Shown here one piece after another: positions 1-10,856 of a stretch of 64,000 nucleotides of DNA. Under the pieces are notes generated by a model, which saw only the letters and a list, made by a program, of their open reading frames with translations, was not told the origin of the DNA and did not search any database. The stretch is from Panorpa germanica. Lineage: Eukaryota > Arthropoda > Insecta > Mecoptera > Panorpidae. The stretch spans positions 23,261,807 through 23,325,806 of the forward strand of contig OY783206.1 of NCBI GenBank assembly GCA_963678705.1, in the 5' to 3' direction. Both the position numbers and the translations under genes were made by a program. The first letter of the stretch is position 1, and the number at the start of each line of letters is the position of its first letter.

Positions 1-45
1 CTTGCTCGAATCCGGATCCTCAGTATAGAATTCGGGCCTGGACAT
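1..45 (-). CDS. possible first coding exon, cut by window edge
   Basis: Reading the minus strand, an ATG at 45-43 with A at -3 opens a frame that runs off the left edge: MSRPEFYTEDPDSSK. This stretch is about 50% GC, while the DNA just to its right is very AT-rich, a contrast typical of an exon boundary in this window. The acidic and Ser/Pro-rich peptide is protein-like but I do not recognise a family. The real start could also lie in an upstream exon, with a splice acceptor ending in CCAG at about 37-40. It is too short for a firm call. Confidence 0.3.
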   Translation of the reverse strand, partial: MSRPEFYTEDPDSSK

Positions 46-242
46 TTTAATTACTATTATACTAATTTAGATTTTTTACAAAATATGTACACAAAATAAT
101 TAAACAATGAAGGTAGCGTTGTTTGCTGTTGTAATTAATATACGAAACATATGCGTACGAATAAGAGGCAAAAGATAACACTTGACATATGAATATAAAT
201 ATTTCTATATCAACGGCATTCTTTATTTGCTAAAGTACTCCA
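46..242. other. AT-rich sequence, nothing recognised
   Basis: No gene, repeat or signal seen. Confidence 0.4.
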
Positions 243-610
243 TGGAGTTCCACAAGTACTTAAAATAGTTGTTCACTGATTTTAATAAAACTTTGCTTAA
301 TTATCCTTTGATTAAATATAAATCATATGAGCCTAATTATTTTAAAATTGACCACGTTATTTTTATAAAACAAAAACTCTTATAGAGAATACAAATTTTT
401 ACGAGATTTTCCTTGTTTAAATTCCAAACCAAATGCAGAATTTTTTGCAGGAAAATTTTAGACCTCATAAAAAATAAAAATAATTGACGAATTGGACAGT
501 AGTAGTGATGTGGCAACAGCGCTTTCATATTGCTACGAAATAAGCGCGGTATTTGATGAAATCTGCTACAAGCAGACTAACCGCTTTGGCTATCTTATAT
601 TCCAAGTGCA
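243..610 (+). repeat. dispersed repeat family A, copy 1
   Basis: About 300-370 bp shared in the same orientation with 8893-9360 and 41893-42290. The left part contains a run like TTTTAATAAAACTT followed by CATATGAGCCTAATTATTTT. The right part, around 491-545, is nearly identical in all three copies and includes AGTAGTAGTGATGTGGCAAC and AGCGCTTTCATATTGC. No coding capacity or terminal inverted repeats are evident. It could be a SINE-like or MITE-like element or the 3' end of a larger transposon. Confidence 0.6.
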
Positions 611-1173
611 TTAAACTTAACTTTTGAATAAGAGTGTTAGTAAAAAAACTACCTTAATAATCTTGGTTGCAAGATAAGTCATTATATTCCATTGTTATGT
701 AAAACAAATCCCCTACGGACGCCTATGATATCGACGCAATACGTCGCAGCAGCAATGTATTGTTTGCTCTCCCAATTATGTTTTGGTGGATTTGAGTACC
801 GGATATTTATACTCTATCTATAAACAAGCCGAGTGAATAGTAAAATCAATATTTAGATATTAATATTTACAAATAATACATTAATTAATAATATGTTCCA
901 GTGTTAATTATCGCCGGTTATTTTACCGTGATTGTTGGATAATACAATATAGATATCGTCATTAAATCACAATTTAGGGCAGAACCTCTTTAGAAATATT
1001 TGAATGCCCGATCGTTTACAATTAGTCATTACATGGTAAAGGTAAGATAAACAAAGATTTATCACTTACCAAGGACATTTCAATCGATATAAATCCAAAA
1101 TGCACGTACCTGCAACAAAAAGAAAGATTCAATTAGTTGGGAAATATTATTGATTAGTAATTATGTCTTGTAC
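611..1173. other. AT-rich intergenic or intronic DNA
   Basis: No coding signal or repeat recognised; stop codons are frequent in all frames. Confidence 0.4.
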
Positions 1174-1303
1174 AAGGAATATCCAGAGATATCAGAATGT
1201 GGTTGTTTTAAATATGAGGAAATTGTGTTTGATAGGGTAACTGAGTTTAGATATCTGGGTGAACTGGGTGTGGAGAATGACAACAAATATGGAAATATAT
1301 AGT
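1174..1303 (+). pseudogene. non-LTR reverse transcriptase remnant (thumb region)
   Basis: A 42-codon plus-strand frame contains FDRVTEFRYLG followed by ENDNKYGNI. This is the pattern at the end of the RT domain in many insect LINE proteins, where a Phe-x-Tyr-Leu-Gly motif precedes the segment ending in an Ile-rich turn (compare FEKVSEFKYLGTII in the other LINE remnant at 40731-40928). A stop follows at about 1303 and the frame is not resumed in a recognisable way. The fragment is therefore a truncated, decayed LINE ORF2 piece. The assignment rests on motif memory, not alignment. Confidence 0.5.
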
Positions 1304-1559
1304 ATATATCGAGAAATTGACATTGTGACAGAACAGGAAGAAAAGGAAGTGCTAAATCAATATTTTCGTTAACCACTGTGAGAAAGGTTTGTAAACCTCT
1401 GGTGCACAACAAACCTGCCGTGAAGAAAGGCAAATGTGTCCATTGCGTGATCCGCCTAGAATCAACGCAAACCAGAAAAATAGCAAGATTTGTCCTGTTT
1501 ATATCTCGAAGACAGAAGAGAGGAAGGAAAATGAAAAGAGAATAGAGGGTTTGTCGAGA

Positions 1560-1772
1560 GAACACAAAGAACACAAGAGGCGAGAGAAACAGGCATGAAG
1601 AGAGAGGGCCAAGAGAAGAAGAAGCAGAAAGTACTTTTGGAAATAGTACACGTCTAGAATAGTTTAAGTTTAGTTTGAATTAGATAAGAATGAAATGTAT
1701 TAGAAAATATAATACTGTAGATTGTAAAGCCGAAAGGCACACAATTAATATAATAAATAAAAATAAGAAGGA
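1560..1772 (+). mobile_element. LINE 3' terminus with AAGCCGAAAGGC hairpin
   Basis: This purine-rich tail is repeated in inverted orientation at 24180-24330. Shared blocks include AAAGTACTTTTGGAAATAG and, further on, GTAAAGCCGAAAGGCA followed by an ATAATAAATAAAAATAA-like A/T-rich tail. The sequence GCC-GAAA-GGC can form a small stem capped by a GNRA-type tetraloop just before the tail, a plausible recognition feature for a LINE-encoded reverse transcriptase. Upstream, a short Lys/Arg/Glu-rich open segment ends in a stop at about 1595, compatible with the C-terminus of a LINE ORF2. Confidence 0.55.
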
Positions 1773-2037
1773 AAGGACTCCAATGGTTATGACATATAGA
1801 ACGAACGGACCGAACAGAACGACATAGAAATTTTTAGATAGGAAACCTAAAAGCGAGATGATAAGAGCAACTGGATGAAGGAAAATGGAAACTGCAAATT
1901 GGAAGAAAAAGGGAAATAATGGCAAAAAGTGTTAAAGGAGGTTAAAGTATATTGTAAATAAAGAAGAAATCGATTAATATTAAAACCGATTCTCTATTAA
2001 CCATGTTCATTTACCGCATTCACAAAAAGTGAGATAG

Positions 2038-2277
2038 ATGGACGCGACTTTGGCGGATGAAAATTTGTTCAAATGGTTACTAAAAGAGCGTCACTTTCGA
2101 GCGACTTATTTAAATTCATTGCTACTATGTTATGTAAGGAGACTACCAAGATTCAGAATAGGAAACGAAGATGAACGTACAGGTATATGTTGGGAAGAAA
2201 TACTGAGAAGGGTCTGCAGAAAGTGTAATAGAGAAAGGAACATAAAAGAGGGAAATGCAAGTTCAGTATTGCCATAG
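2038..2277 (+). pseudogene. LINE ORF2 C-terminal fragment with Cys motif
   Basis: A 79-codon frame contains RFRIGNEDERTGICWEE and then CRKCNRE. A conserved Arg-Phe-Arg-x-Gly-Asn-Glu...Trp-Glu-Glu...Cys-Arg-x-Cys order is what I recall from the C-terminal zinc-binding region of insect non-LTR retrotransposon proteins. In intact elements this is followed by an E-T-x-E-H segment, which is missing here, so a frameshift or truncation is likely. The following purine-rich DNA to about 2430 is probably the rest of the decayed ORF tail. The family is inferred by motif only. Confidence 0.45.
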
Positions 2278-2439
2278 AAAAGTGGATAGAAAAACTGCTG
2301 AAAGGAGACAAGCAAGGAAAGAGGTGGATTACGGAGGTGCAGAGAACAAAGAAAAAGGGGAGAAACGTGGAGTTTAAAATGATTAAGTAGAGGACAGAAG
2401 AAGCGCTGCGAGAAAAAGGAAGAAGTATTTTAATGTAAT

Positions 2440-3442
2440 GTAATTTAATTTTAATTGAGAGATGGTGGCAACTAAGGCACTACCAAGTGGTCATGAACAA
2501 TAACAATAAGAAGAATTTAACAATCTTATTCGATAAGAACATATCGAAACAATATACCGTTGAAAAAAGAATACACTTAAATAAAAGAACAAAGATGAAA
2601 TAAATTTGGGTAAATGGTAGAATAGTTGTGAAAAATTTTGCTTTTCTAACTTCTCTTAGCTTGACTTTGTCTATCAATCAATCTGAGTACTAGATATTGT
2701 TAATTCACCATCGAAATTAGATGCTAAGAATGTCTGCACCATCGTCTATAACCCCTGCTTCTCTTCATTTCCCACCTCACCATCATCCCTACCACTCGAC
2801 CCTATAAATTAAATGCAAATATCTGAACCGCCTTATTAATTATTCATACATTAACAACAAAAAGGGGGCGTGGTTTTAGCACGTTGCCACGTAGACACAA
2901 TCAACATTTCCTGCAGAATACTTCCGTTAGTCGTATGTATATATTTCGTAGTTTAGTTGTCGTGTTTGATTATAGATGGCATAAGTATGCTGAAACTGGG
3001 TCTATTCGTTATTTATTAAATCCTCGTCGGTACCAGAGCAGAGTAGAGCGCGCGCTAGTTGAATTTTAATTCGTTTGAACTTTGAACTATTTGATGGAGA
3101 TGATTGTTAAAGGCCGGAGTTAACGCGTAAATGATTGAAGAGTTGGTGGGAGTAGGTGGGTGGGTGTGTAATTAATTATATAGCGCATAACTTCACGGTG
3201 AAAGGACTAAATTAGAATGAAACTTTAAACGTCTATAGAAATGTAAATATCTGAAAAATTGTGAGTTGAATAATTAAATATTTGATCACGAAGTAAAACT
3301 TTCATGTAGTTGTTTTTAGCATCGATCTATTGGTAAAATTTAGAGACTATCTTTGGATTAAATTTAATCTGTTTCATATTATCGTCTGGCAAGCCGTTGC
3401 CAAGATATAGTGGGAGGCGCTTTTGTGATAACTTGACTAGCG
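2440..3442. other. no gene recognised
   Basis: AT-rich with a C/T-rich patch near 2740-2800. An open frame of 61 codons at 2884-3069 has no recognisable domain and is probably chance. Confidence 0.35.
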
Positions 3443-3825
3443 GACACGTGATGATATGATACTTTTTAGACAGTCTTTAGAAGGTTAAAACAAAAGCCTA
3501 CACAAAAATCCTCTTGCATTACACTTTATTTAACCCCATTCCATCAAATAAAAATTTATTTTAGTGCTGTTAAATTTAATCGAAGTAGATTCCTTGGACT
3601 TATCGCATCGCTTGAAAGCTCGAATCTCATGGAAAATGTATCTTTAACTTGGCTCGCAGGGACGTGATGATATGAGACTTTTTAGAAAATCCCCTTGTAT
3701 TACACATTATTTAACCCCATTCCATCAAATAAAAATTTATTTCCAGTGCTAGTGCTGTTAAATCTAATCAAAGTTGATTCCTTGCGTTGATGCGAGCTCG
3801 AATCTGATGGTAAATGTATCCGTAA
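3443..3825 (+). repeat. two-copy tandem duplication, period 216 bp
   Basis: The block beginning CGTGATGATATGA at 3447 recurs at 3663. Both copies then carry TTTAACCCCATTCCATCAAA and AAAAATTTATTT in the same order, ending near AAATGTATC. The copies have diverged by substitutions and small indels, notably a duplicated GTGCTA in the second, so the duplication is not recent. Confidence 0.65.
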
Positions 3826-4969
3826 CAATACATTGATATAATAAACAACAATATTTCGAACAGAATTGATCCCGCTCTGTCAATATATGTCAATTTGGGT
3901 CCGTAGTTTACATTATTTAAATCCAATAAGATTGGACATCGTAGTCTGTGCTACTCGCTGCACATTCACGAAGCGTCCGGTCCAGGGATGTGGAGGAAGG
4001 AGGCGTAGAGGGCGGTAAACCTAGTAGGAGGATGAGGAGAACATTTCATAAATTGTCAGCAAACTTATTTACCCGAAAAAAACCTCATAAGAAACCACCC
4101 ACTGACACAGACAACACAAGAGGGGACTGGGAGGGAAGAGGGGAGGTATAGAACGATATATAGGCAGTTTGATAGAACGAGAAGGTAGTGGAGAGGGGGT
4201 AAATCTGTCACGATAAACTACTGTCAAGAATATTGTAACGAAATAAAGTGGGTGAGACTTAAGGAAAGTGTAGGGCTTGCGAGGTAGGGGGAGGGGGACA
4301 GGGGTAGGAGGTTAAATCTATTTAGGAAAAGCAATAGTGGATTTATTTATATATATATTTTTTCTATATAAAATTAAGCTTCTTTCTTGTACAGGATTTT
4401 AAATTTGGTTTAGTTGTAATATGTATTTATTGGCATTAGATGAAAAAGAAAAGAAATCCAGTTGGAAAATTTGATGTTATTTTAAAGATTATATATATAC
4501 ATATATAAAAAAAAAAAAAATTGTAAAGACATGGACCAAATTTTATGTAACTACAAACTAATTTTTGGCGGAGTCTCGAACCGACCACGGATGGGTAAAC
4601 ATCTTTTTTTTGATTACTCCAGTAAAGCGAAATATTGCTATGAAATCATTGATCGTTGTTTATTTTATAAACAAAAATAAATTGTTTAAATTTAAAGTGA
4701 AGTGAAATAAGACAATAGAATGGAACAAAACAGAAAAAATACAATGAGAGTGGAATTTGTTAATGTTGAATATAGGATGGCAATCACTGAATTGCATTTG
4801 TGTCTAAGAAATAAGTCAGAACTAAATTCACCGATTCAACCGATTCAAACATGGTATTGGAAAAAGAAACATCAGATAATGACATAACAAAGAAAAATGT
4901 GAAAAAGAAATACAAGAAAACAGAAAGAGTTACTAGAGCAACGGAAAAGGAAAATAAGAATTTGTAATT
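3826..4969. other. no gene; purine-rich tract and poly-A
   Basis: The stretch 3980-4320 is G/A-rich on the plus strand, with several runs of four or five G. A poly-A run lies near 4508-4521. No coding or repeat homology within the window was seen. Confidence 0.35.
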
Positions 4970-5460
4970 GAAATGTAATTATTATATATTGTGTAAGTTA
5001 TATTTTATAAGAAAAAGAAATGTATATAAAAATGTAATATTGATTGAAAGTGCTAATAACTTCCAATGGGTGATGCACTTAAAAATAAATATTAAAAAAA
5101 AAAAAAAAATTTCTTTATCGAACACTGCTACATTGTTCTACCTACTAACAGTAAAGCATATTATTCTTCAATGGTCGAAGTAGTCATCTCACAGATAAAA
5201 CTGTAATATGCCTGAAGACTATAAGCAGATATTTGAAAGCAGAGAAAGTCTTAAGAATTGACTTTGTCAATAAATCTAATTTTTTTTTATAGACTATAAA
5301 ATTATGCATTGTAAATGTTTATAAATGTATATATTGTTTTAAGTTCTAATAACTATCAAAACTTGATGCACTCAAATAAATATTAAAAAAATGTTTTAAC
5401 AGTGTACTCGATAATCTCCTCATTTATTAACAGTGTAAGATAATAAATCTAGATATAAAT
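4970..5460 (-). repeat. dispersed repeat family C, tandem copies
   Basis: This contains two partial copies in tandem: the block around 5050-5100 (TGCTAATAACTTCC, TGATGCACTTAAAAATAAAT) is repeated at about 5345-5400. The segment 5190-5260 (TAATATGCCTGAAGACTATA, AGCAGATATTTGAAAGCAGA) is the reverse complement of sequence at 37600-37660 and of a more diverged copy at 15170-15220. No coding capacity. It is probably a non-autonomous transposon. Confidence 0.6.
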
Positions 5461-5579
5461 ATAACACAATTGTTTATTCGATACAAATGTTTCTTTTGCA
5501 TTTGTTTGGCACTGATATTACTCTAGTATACATCGTGAACATATACAAATAGCCTTAAGCGGGTTGTTTAGGGGTTGGA

Positions 5580-5615
5580 GGGAGGTGGGTGTTAGTGCTA
5601 AAATACCCACCTCCC
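5580..5615. repeat. short G/C-rich palindrome
   Basis: GGGAGGTGGGT at 5580-5590 is mirrored as its reverse complement ACCCACCTCCC at 5605-5615 with a 14-base spacer, giving a perfect 11-bp stem. The stem can be extended with mismatches. Function unknown. Confidence 0.6.
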
Positions 5616-5880
5616 ACCACTACTGTAACACAAATCCAAGGAAATGGTGGAGGGGATAAATCTAATGGAGGTGGGAAGTATATGGCTTATCAGAAGGTCT
5701 TTAAAAATTCTTTTTAAGTTTTAGAACAATTTTTATTTGAGCATCAAAGGTTTGTAAAAAATAATCGAAATGTTTTTGAGTGGAATTTTGCAATATGATA
5801 CTAGTTTGTGAGCCGGTAGAATGACAGAGAACCTTCTGAAGTAAAAGTGTAGAATACTATGTAGTAAATATACCAAGGAT

Positions 5881-5960
5881 TTAAGGAGATCCTCGTGAAG
5901 TAGTAAAGAATGGAGAACTTGCAGAAACTATGTAAATTTGTTCTACGATAGTCAATAATT
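5881..5960 (+). mobile_element. end fragment of the TTAA-flanked MITE family
   Basis: Starts TTAAGGAGATCCTCGTGAAG and continues TAGTAAA, matching the left end of the complete element at 29968-30195. No matching right end was found downstream, so this is a truncated copy. Confidence 0.5.
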
Positions 5961-6909
5961 AATAAAAAATTAAATAAGAGTAGGTTTCCAAAACTTTTAA
6001 TTAATTTAAGAAAATGGAAATTTCACGTACAAGTATATAGCGATATATAACTTGCGTGCATTTGATTAAAAATTTCATCCAAGTATTTAATGGAGAAAAT
6101 TATTATTGAATATGGTTCAGAAAACATCAAGCTTTCGATTAAAATAATAAAAATAATATTTTTCCGAAAAAATAACAAAAATGCAATTGACATTTTATTA
6201 AAATTTATCATCACAATCATCCGTTACTTCCGTTGTTCAAAACACGAAATAAGATTTGGCAACCTAGCTTGCACAGTTAGTCGCCGCATGAGTAACCGCG
6301 AAAATTCAACTTCGTTTCAAATTCGTTTTTATGGTTTTTTTATAAGAGTGTATTTATTGATCCTTTTCCAGATTATTTAATTTATATTTCAATGTTTTTT
6401 TGTGGTTTTGAATTATTTAAACATTTATCTTAAAATTATAATCCGATCAGAGCCATCTCCCGGTGATTAATGCGTTAAAATCCTTTACTTGCGTTCATCT
6501 GACGCCACAGGATCAACTTGAGTTCTAAAAAGACTCTAGCTTGAACAGATAGATTAAAATAAGGATTGTAGAGGAACAGAGGGGCAAGGAGAGGCGAATG
6601 AAGAAGTGGTAGGTAAAGAGGATTACAAATAATGTAAAGTGTTGAAAATAATGTTGGATATTTTGTTTAAATGTAAACAGATCGTCAATATATATGAAAC
6701 ACTGTCCTAAGACAATAAAATATTACAATTGAAATAGTTTAGTATGGTAATTACCATTAAATTTCTATATAACGGAATTTTACAACCTCTATATAAAATT
6801 TGTGTTAAGAAAAGAATTAAAAAAGGTAATTTTCTGAAAAAATTATTAATTTCCATAAGATCTATAAAAATTGAAAGGTAATTTATGCTAAGAACAATAA
6901 AATATTCCA
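5961..6909. other. AT-rich DNA, nothing recognised
   Basis: Open frames of up to 96 codons here are low-complexity (Ile/Lys/Asn-rich) and lack any domain. I take them as chance. Confidence 0.4.
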
Positions 6910-7045
6910 AAGAATGTCATTAATTGAAATGTGTGACGTCACAACAAGAGAGAAGGATCAGCAAAATGTGACAAGAACTGTGAGGGAGGGAAGGGTCAGA
7001 GTTGTACGAAATTTTTGTGACGTAATTTATAGATGGCTCTTTGGA
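6910..7045 (+). repeat. dispersed repeat family H, copy 1
   Basis: Contains TGTGTGACGTCACAAC, then a G/A-rich middle, then GACGTAATTTATAGATGGC. The same order appears as the reverse complement at about 43700-43815 (GTCATCTATAAATTAGGGC ... GTGACGTCACACATTAAA). Likely a short non-autonomous element. Confidence 0.45.
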
Positions 7046-7780
7046 TTAAAATAAAAATATCACCAATACGGTGGGACATTCATCTGAATTCAGTTGCTAC
7101 CAGTTTGCTAAAATCTAAAAAATGAACAAGACTAAAGAGGCGAGTGTCTATAAGACTTATTCCCAATACAAATACTAATAAATTAATATTTAAAATAATT
7201 GCATACAATTATAATTTACAGGAGGAAGTAAATCACCGGATCCACTAATCATAAGCCTGTAGTTCAGTGTCACAAAATTTACTCAATATCATTAGGTTGA
7301 TAGTACGTAAATTCTGATAGTTAAAAATACCGTAGGACACCCTGTAATAATATCTACCAGTAAACTTTCAACTAAATAATAAACTATCACAGATTTTGAC
7401 TAATTTAAAATATAATTATATTTAATGTATCAGAGCTTTATGGATTACAGAATAAATTGAATTAGTTTTATGGAAAGTAGAGCCTCTATCGTCTTGAAAC
7501 AGAACTTTTAGAGAACTTAAAGCTCCTCTTATTTGAATAAGAAAGCTCAGCCTCTACTATAAGTTTAGTTCGTGATAGTAAAGCCATTGAAAGCTGCTGG
7601 AAATAAACCTAAGGACTTAAGTTTTAAACCGATGATTAAATTACGTTTATTGAAATTATTTGAAATAGAAAATACAGGTTATGTTACCGTAAAATTGTTG
7701 TTTCTCTGAGGGGAATGTGATCACGTGTGTGTCTTTTAAAAAGAGTTAAAAAAGTGTGCGAGAGTTCATTACAATTACAG
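7046..7780. other. no gene recognised
   Basis: AT-rich DNA, no coding or repeat signal seen. Confidence 0.35.
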
Positions 7781-7863
7781 AGTTCGAATAGGTAAAGCGT
7801 AGTGGCGCGTATACGTCCGATCAAAATTCGTTTAAATACGCTTGCAGTGTGCAACAGGCCTTA
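7781..7863 (-). mobile_element. truncated family E MITE end
   Basis: The sequence GGTAAAGCGTAGTGGCGCG, then GTATACGTCCGATCAAAAT and ATACGCTTGCAGTGTGCAAC AGGCCTTA, is the reverse complement of the left end of the complete element at 53413-53929. Only this ~83-bp end is present. Confidence 0.6.
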
Positions 7864-8643
7864 CAATACTCTGGGAGCTGAGGCAAGGCACTCGAGACCA
7901 CGCATTGATTGCGAATTTTATAATCTAAAAATTTCATAATAAGATATTTGCAAAAAGAAAACTGGCTTTTGTGTTAAATTTCGTTAACTTAAAACACCTA
8001 ACGTTTACATTTTGTGTTGAGAATAAACTAAAACACATAAATAATTTTTATTTGTTTTGTCAATAAATAAAGAAAAGAAAAAGAAATATTTTCGTTCTAT
8101 AATATTTTCGTAATCTGTATTATTCAGCTTGGCATCCTTCGTGTCAAAATTCCTTGACGGGCCAGCTGTAGTTAGAGTCCTAGCTGTTGGGGAGAATGTG
8201 GGATGGAAGTGGGTTGCAGGAGTAAGAAGGGGAGGGGAGGACGACTGAACGCTTTCATTTGTAGTGTTCCGTACCTTTTGTGCTATCATCCTCACCATAT
8301 GCCAAGGGATTTGAATTATTCAGCATCGGTATTGTATGTTTCTCAAGTATCCTTCCAATTGTTCGGATTATAATCATAATCAGGCTCGTCTTCACTGATT
8401 AAGATTATATCACTTTTGGAAAAATATTATTTTACTGTGGTTTTTAGTCCATTAGAACCTTGCTAATCCGAATGCATCAAAAATTAGAAAAAGTTTAAAG
8501 TCTTAGTACGAACAATATTTATTTTTTTTATATTTTGTTGTGCTTAGAGGACGTTCAGTGATAGGTATGTAACAATAATAAATAATGAAGTGTTTTTGTG
8601 TTCATCGATTAGTCCCTCAATTTCAATAGATCCTAGATTTTGA
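7864..8643. other. no gene; unassigned 97-codon minus-strand frame
   Basis: A minus-strand frame at 8005-8298 has a Ser/Thr/Pro-rich N-terminal half and a low-complexity Phe/Lys/Asn C-terminal half. It has no domain I recognise and I do not call it a gene. Confidence 0.3.
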
Positions 8644-8871
8644 TTAGTTGGTTAATAGGTCCTGAGGTGCTTTCTTTTTTACGGAATTCTTTGACATTAG
8701 ACAGCTGGCCAAATTGTTTGGATGTTCAAGTATTCTCTCTTTGTATGCTTTGATTCTAAGCACTATTTTAACATTAACTGTGGGTATACCCAGATCCCGA
8801 TGTATTATGTGATTACGTACAAACCATGGTGCATTCGTGACAATCCTTAGCTTTTTAGATTGGAATTCCAA
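8644..8871 (-). pseudogene. Jockey-like LINE ORF2 C-terminus, truncated
   Basis: A 75-codon minus-strand frame, opening on a non-ATG codon, contains KLRIVTNAPWFVRN, then HRDLGIPTV and YKERILEHPNNLA. It ends with a basic segment and PQDLL. This order is characteristic of the C-terminal end of Jockey-clade non-LTR retrotransposon polymerases, after the RT domain. Everything upstream is missing, so it is a 5'-truncated dead copy, the usual state for LINEs. It abuts family A repeat copy 2 at 8893. A second relic of the same protein class lies at 22871-23036. Confidence 0.75.
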
Positions 8872-8892
8872 TCTAATTATTTATCTTGAAGT

Positions 8893-9360
8893 AGTAGTAT
8901 TTAGGGTAGTTGTTTACTGAATGCATTTTAATAAAACTTTACTTAATTATTCTTGAATTAAATACTTATTATATGAACCTAACTATTTTAAAATTGACCA
9001 CGCCGTTTTTATAAAAAACGAAATCAAAATTTTGTAATTTTAACATGGATTTTGTTGGAATTTTTTTTGTTTAAATTCCAAACGTAATGCAGGAACTTCA
9101 TAAAAGATTGATATGTTATAAAGATAGTAGTTAAAAATGAAAATTATTGACCACGTTGTTATCGAGATATTATTTAAAATGTGAATTTTTCAATTAACTC
9201 CAGAGATGAATCGAACAGTAGTAGTGATGTGGCAACAGCGCTTTCATATGCCTACGAAATGAGCGCGGTATAAAACATGCTATACTAATAAACGTTGTCA
9301 CGATCATTTCTGTATTGCTGTTATTTAATTGGGGCTAACCACTTTGGTTACTTTTATACT
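8893..9360 (+). repeat. dispersed repeat family A, copy 2
   Basis: Matches copies at 243-610 and 41893-42290. The conserved block AGTAGTAGTGATGTGGCAAC lies at about 9210-9230, and similarity to copy 1 extends to a GCTAACCACTTTGG motif near 9335. Confidence 0.6.
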
Positions 9361-9501
9361 TTTAAATCAGTCTACTACCTTAAAACTGAATTATACTTAA
9401 ATCTAATAAAGATTATTAAGAACTAAGTTCTTTTAACATTTTAATTACCTGATACAGTTTTAGCAAACACTGTGTGCGTTATTCTGAATGTTAATGAAAC
9501 T

Positions 9502-10255
9502 AGAGTGTACCCCCGTCGCAATGCGACGTCTTTTTGGCGTGTATAATTTGAATTCAGTAAAATAATTCGTAATTACATTTCATATTTAACTCTATTTTTA
9601 AATTGAAATAATAAACTCGGTCAATAATAAAATAATTTTTCATATAATATTGACTAAAAAAATATATTTCTTTTATCAAAATAAAAAACATTTTCAATTT
9701 ATGCGTTATTTGACCAACTTCTTTTCAAAATTTAAGTTATTTTTTTCTATTCGTAAATAAGTTATTTAGGTTAGCCTATATACAAAATTTCAACTTTCTA
9801 GCACAATATTTATTCTCGGCAAATATAGCCCCCGTGCCCCCAAATAAAATTTTGAAATTTTGAATTATCTTTTATTAATAATATACTTAATTATTCTAGA
9901 ATCCAGAATATGAACTTTCTTTCAAAGTTACTACTACCGGGCCCCCGAATTTCTTCAAGCCCCCCCCCCCTTTTTCAATTTTTGAATGTCTAATTTTTGA
10001 GATATGTCAGCATTGAATACCTTAATACACATGCAAAATTTCAACTTTTTATCTTTTACGAATTAAAAGTAATACAGCAAAAAAGGGCTCACTTTTTTCC
10101 ACTTTTTCCAAAATCCGGCGACGCCAAAAGTCTTAGAATTTTTTTCTCTACAAAACAGGCAATTTTCAAAAACATTGACGGAGCCGTTTTCGCGCTGCCA
10201 TACAAAATTTACTACCAAACATATAAGAATATAAGATCATAAATATATACCTGGG
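9502..10255 (+). repeat. family G element, copy 1
   Basis: Begins AGAGTGTACCCCCGTCGCAA. The interior shares long blocks with 62802-63425 and part of 16740-17275, for example AGCCTATATACAAAATTTCA ACTTTCTAGCACAAT and CCGTGCCCCCAAATAAA. An 11-base C run lies at 9960-9970. No transposase is seen. The right end near TATACCTGGGACATT is similar to GTAAACCTGGAACAT in copy 3. Confidence 0.6.
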
Positions 10256-10856
10256 ACATTATTGAAACATTTTGCCTACAAAAGCCTACGCACTTTTTAA
10301 TTTATATAAATAACACCATTCTCAAATAATTCAGTTCCAAAACACAATATTATGATTCAATTTGGTGAGAAAGCTTTATCACCATAAATAAAACAATGAG
10401 GCATCTTATCCCTTGTGACAATGGAGAGTGTAGTACAAATAATAGACAACAGAGGGACATGAAACTTCTTGGAAGTGTTAATAAAGTGGTTGTGTGTGGC
10501 ATTCGGTTCCATCGAAGACGAAGGGCTTCACTCCCAATGTGACCGTTCAGGTTTTGTAGTATTCCCTTCCTTATTTCAGCAGGGAATCGCGTTCGAGTTA
10601 CGTCACTGTACTTCGAGGGAGAGGGGAAGATTCATTCACTTAGTTCTGAGATAATCTTAGGATTAAATTCAGAGCCGTCTGCAGGTTTTAGCGATGCACT
10701 GGACAACAGTGCCAACAGTGGTCATTTAGCATAATTGGTAATTTAAGATTTAAATATAATTAGGTTCATATGATTTGTATCTAGTCAAAGAATAATTCAA
10801 CAAAGTTTTGTTAAAATCTTGCAATATATGCATCCGGTGAACAAATACATTAAGTG
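10256..10856. other. no gene; one acceptor-like signal
   Basis: A good polypyrimidine tract with AG (TATTCCCTTCCTTATTTCAG) ends at about 10579, before a GC-richer block to 10630. I see no matching donor, so I do not call an exon. Confidence 0.3.

Noticed and set aside
1330-1500. possible piggyBac-like Cys-ribbon (GKCVHCVIRLES)
   Set aside because: Only one CxxC and no second Cys pair or DDE motifs; too weak.
1161-1574. 137-codon minus-strand open frame
   Set aside because: Lies antisense to LINE sequence read on the plus strand; no domain of its own.
4190-4320. G-quadruplex candidate
   Set aside because: Only three clear long G runs within a compact window; not a convincing four-run motif.
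8005-8298. 97-codon minus-strand frame with Ser/Thr/Pro-rich half
   Set aside because: The C-terminal half is low-complexity AT-derived; no splice or start evidence.
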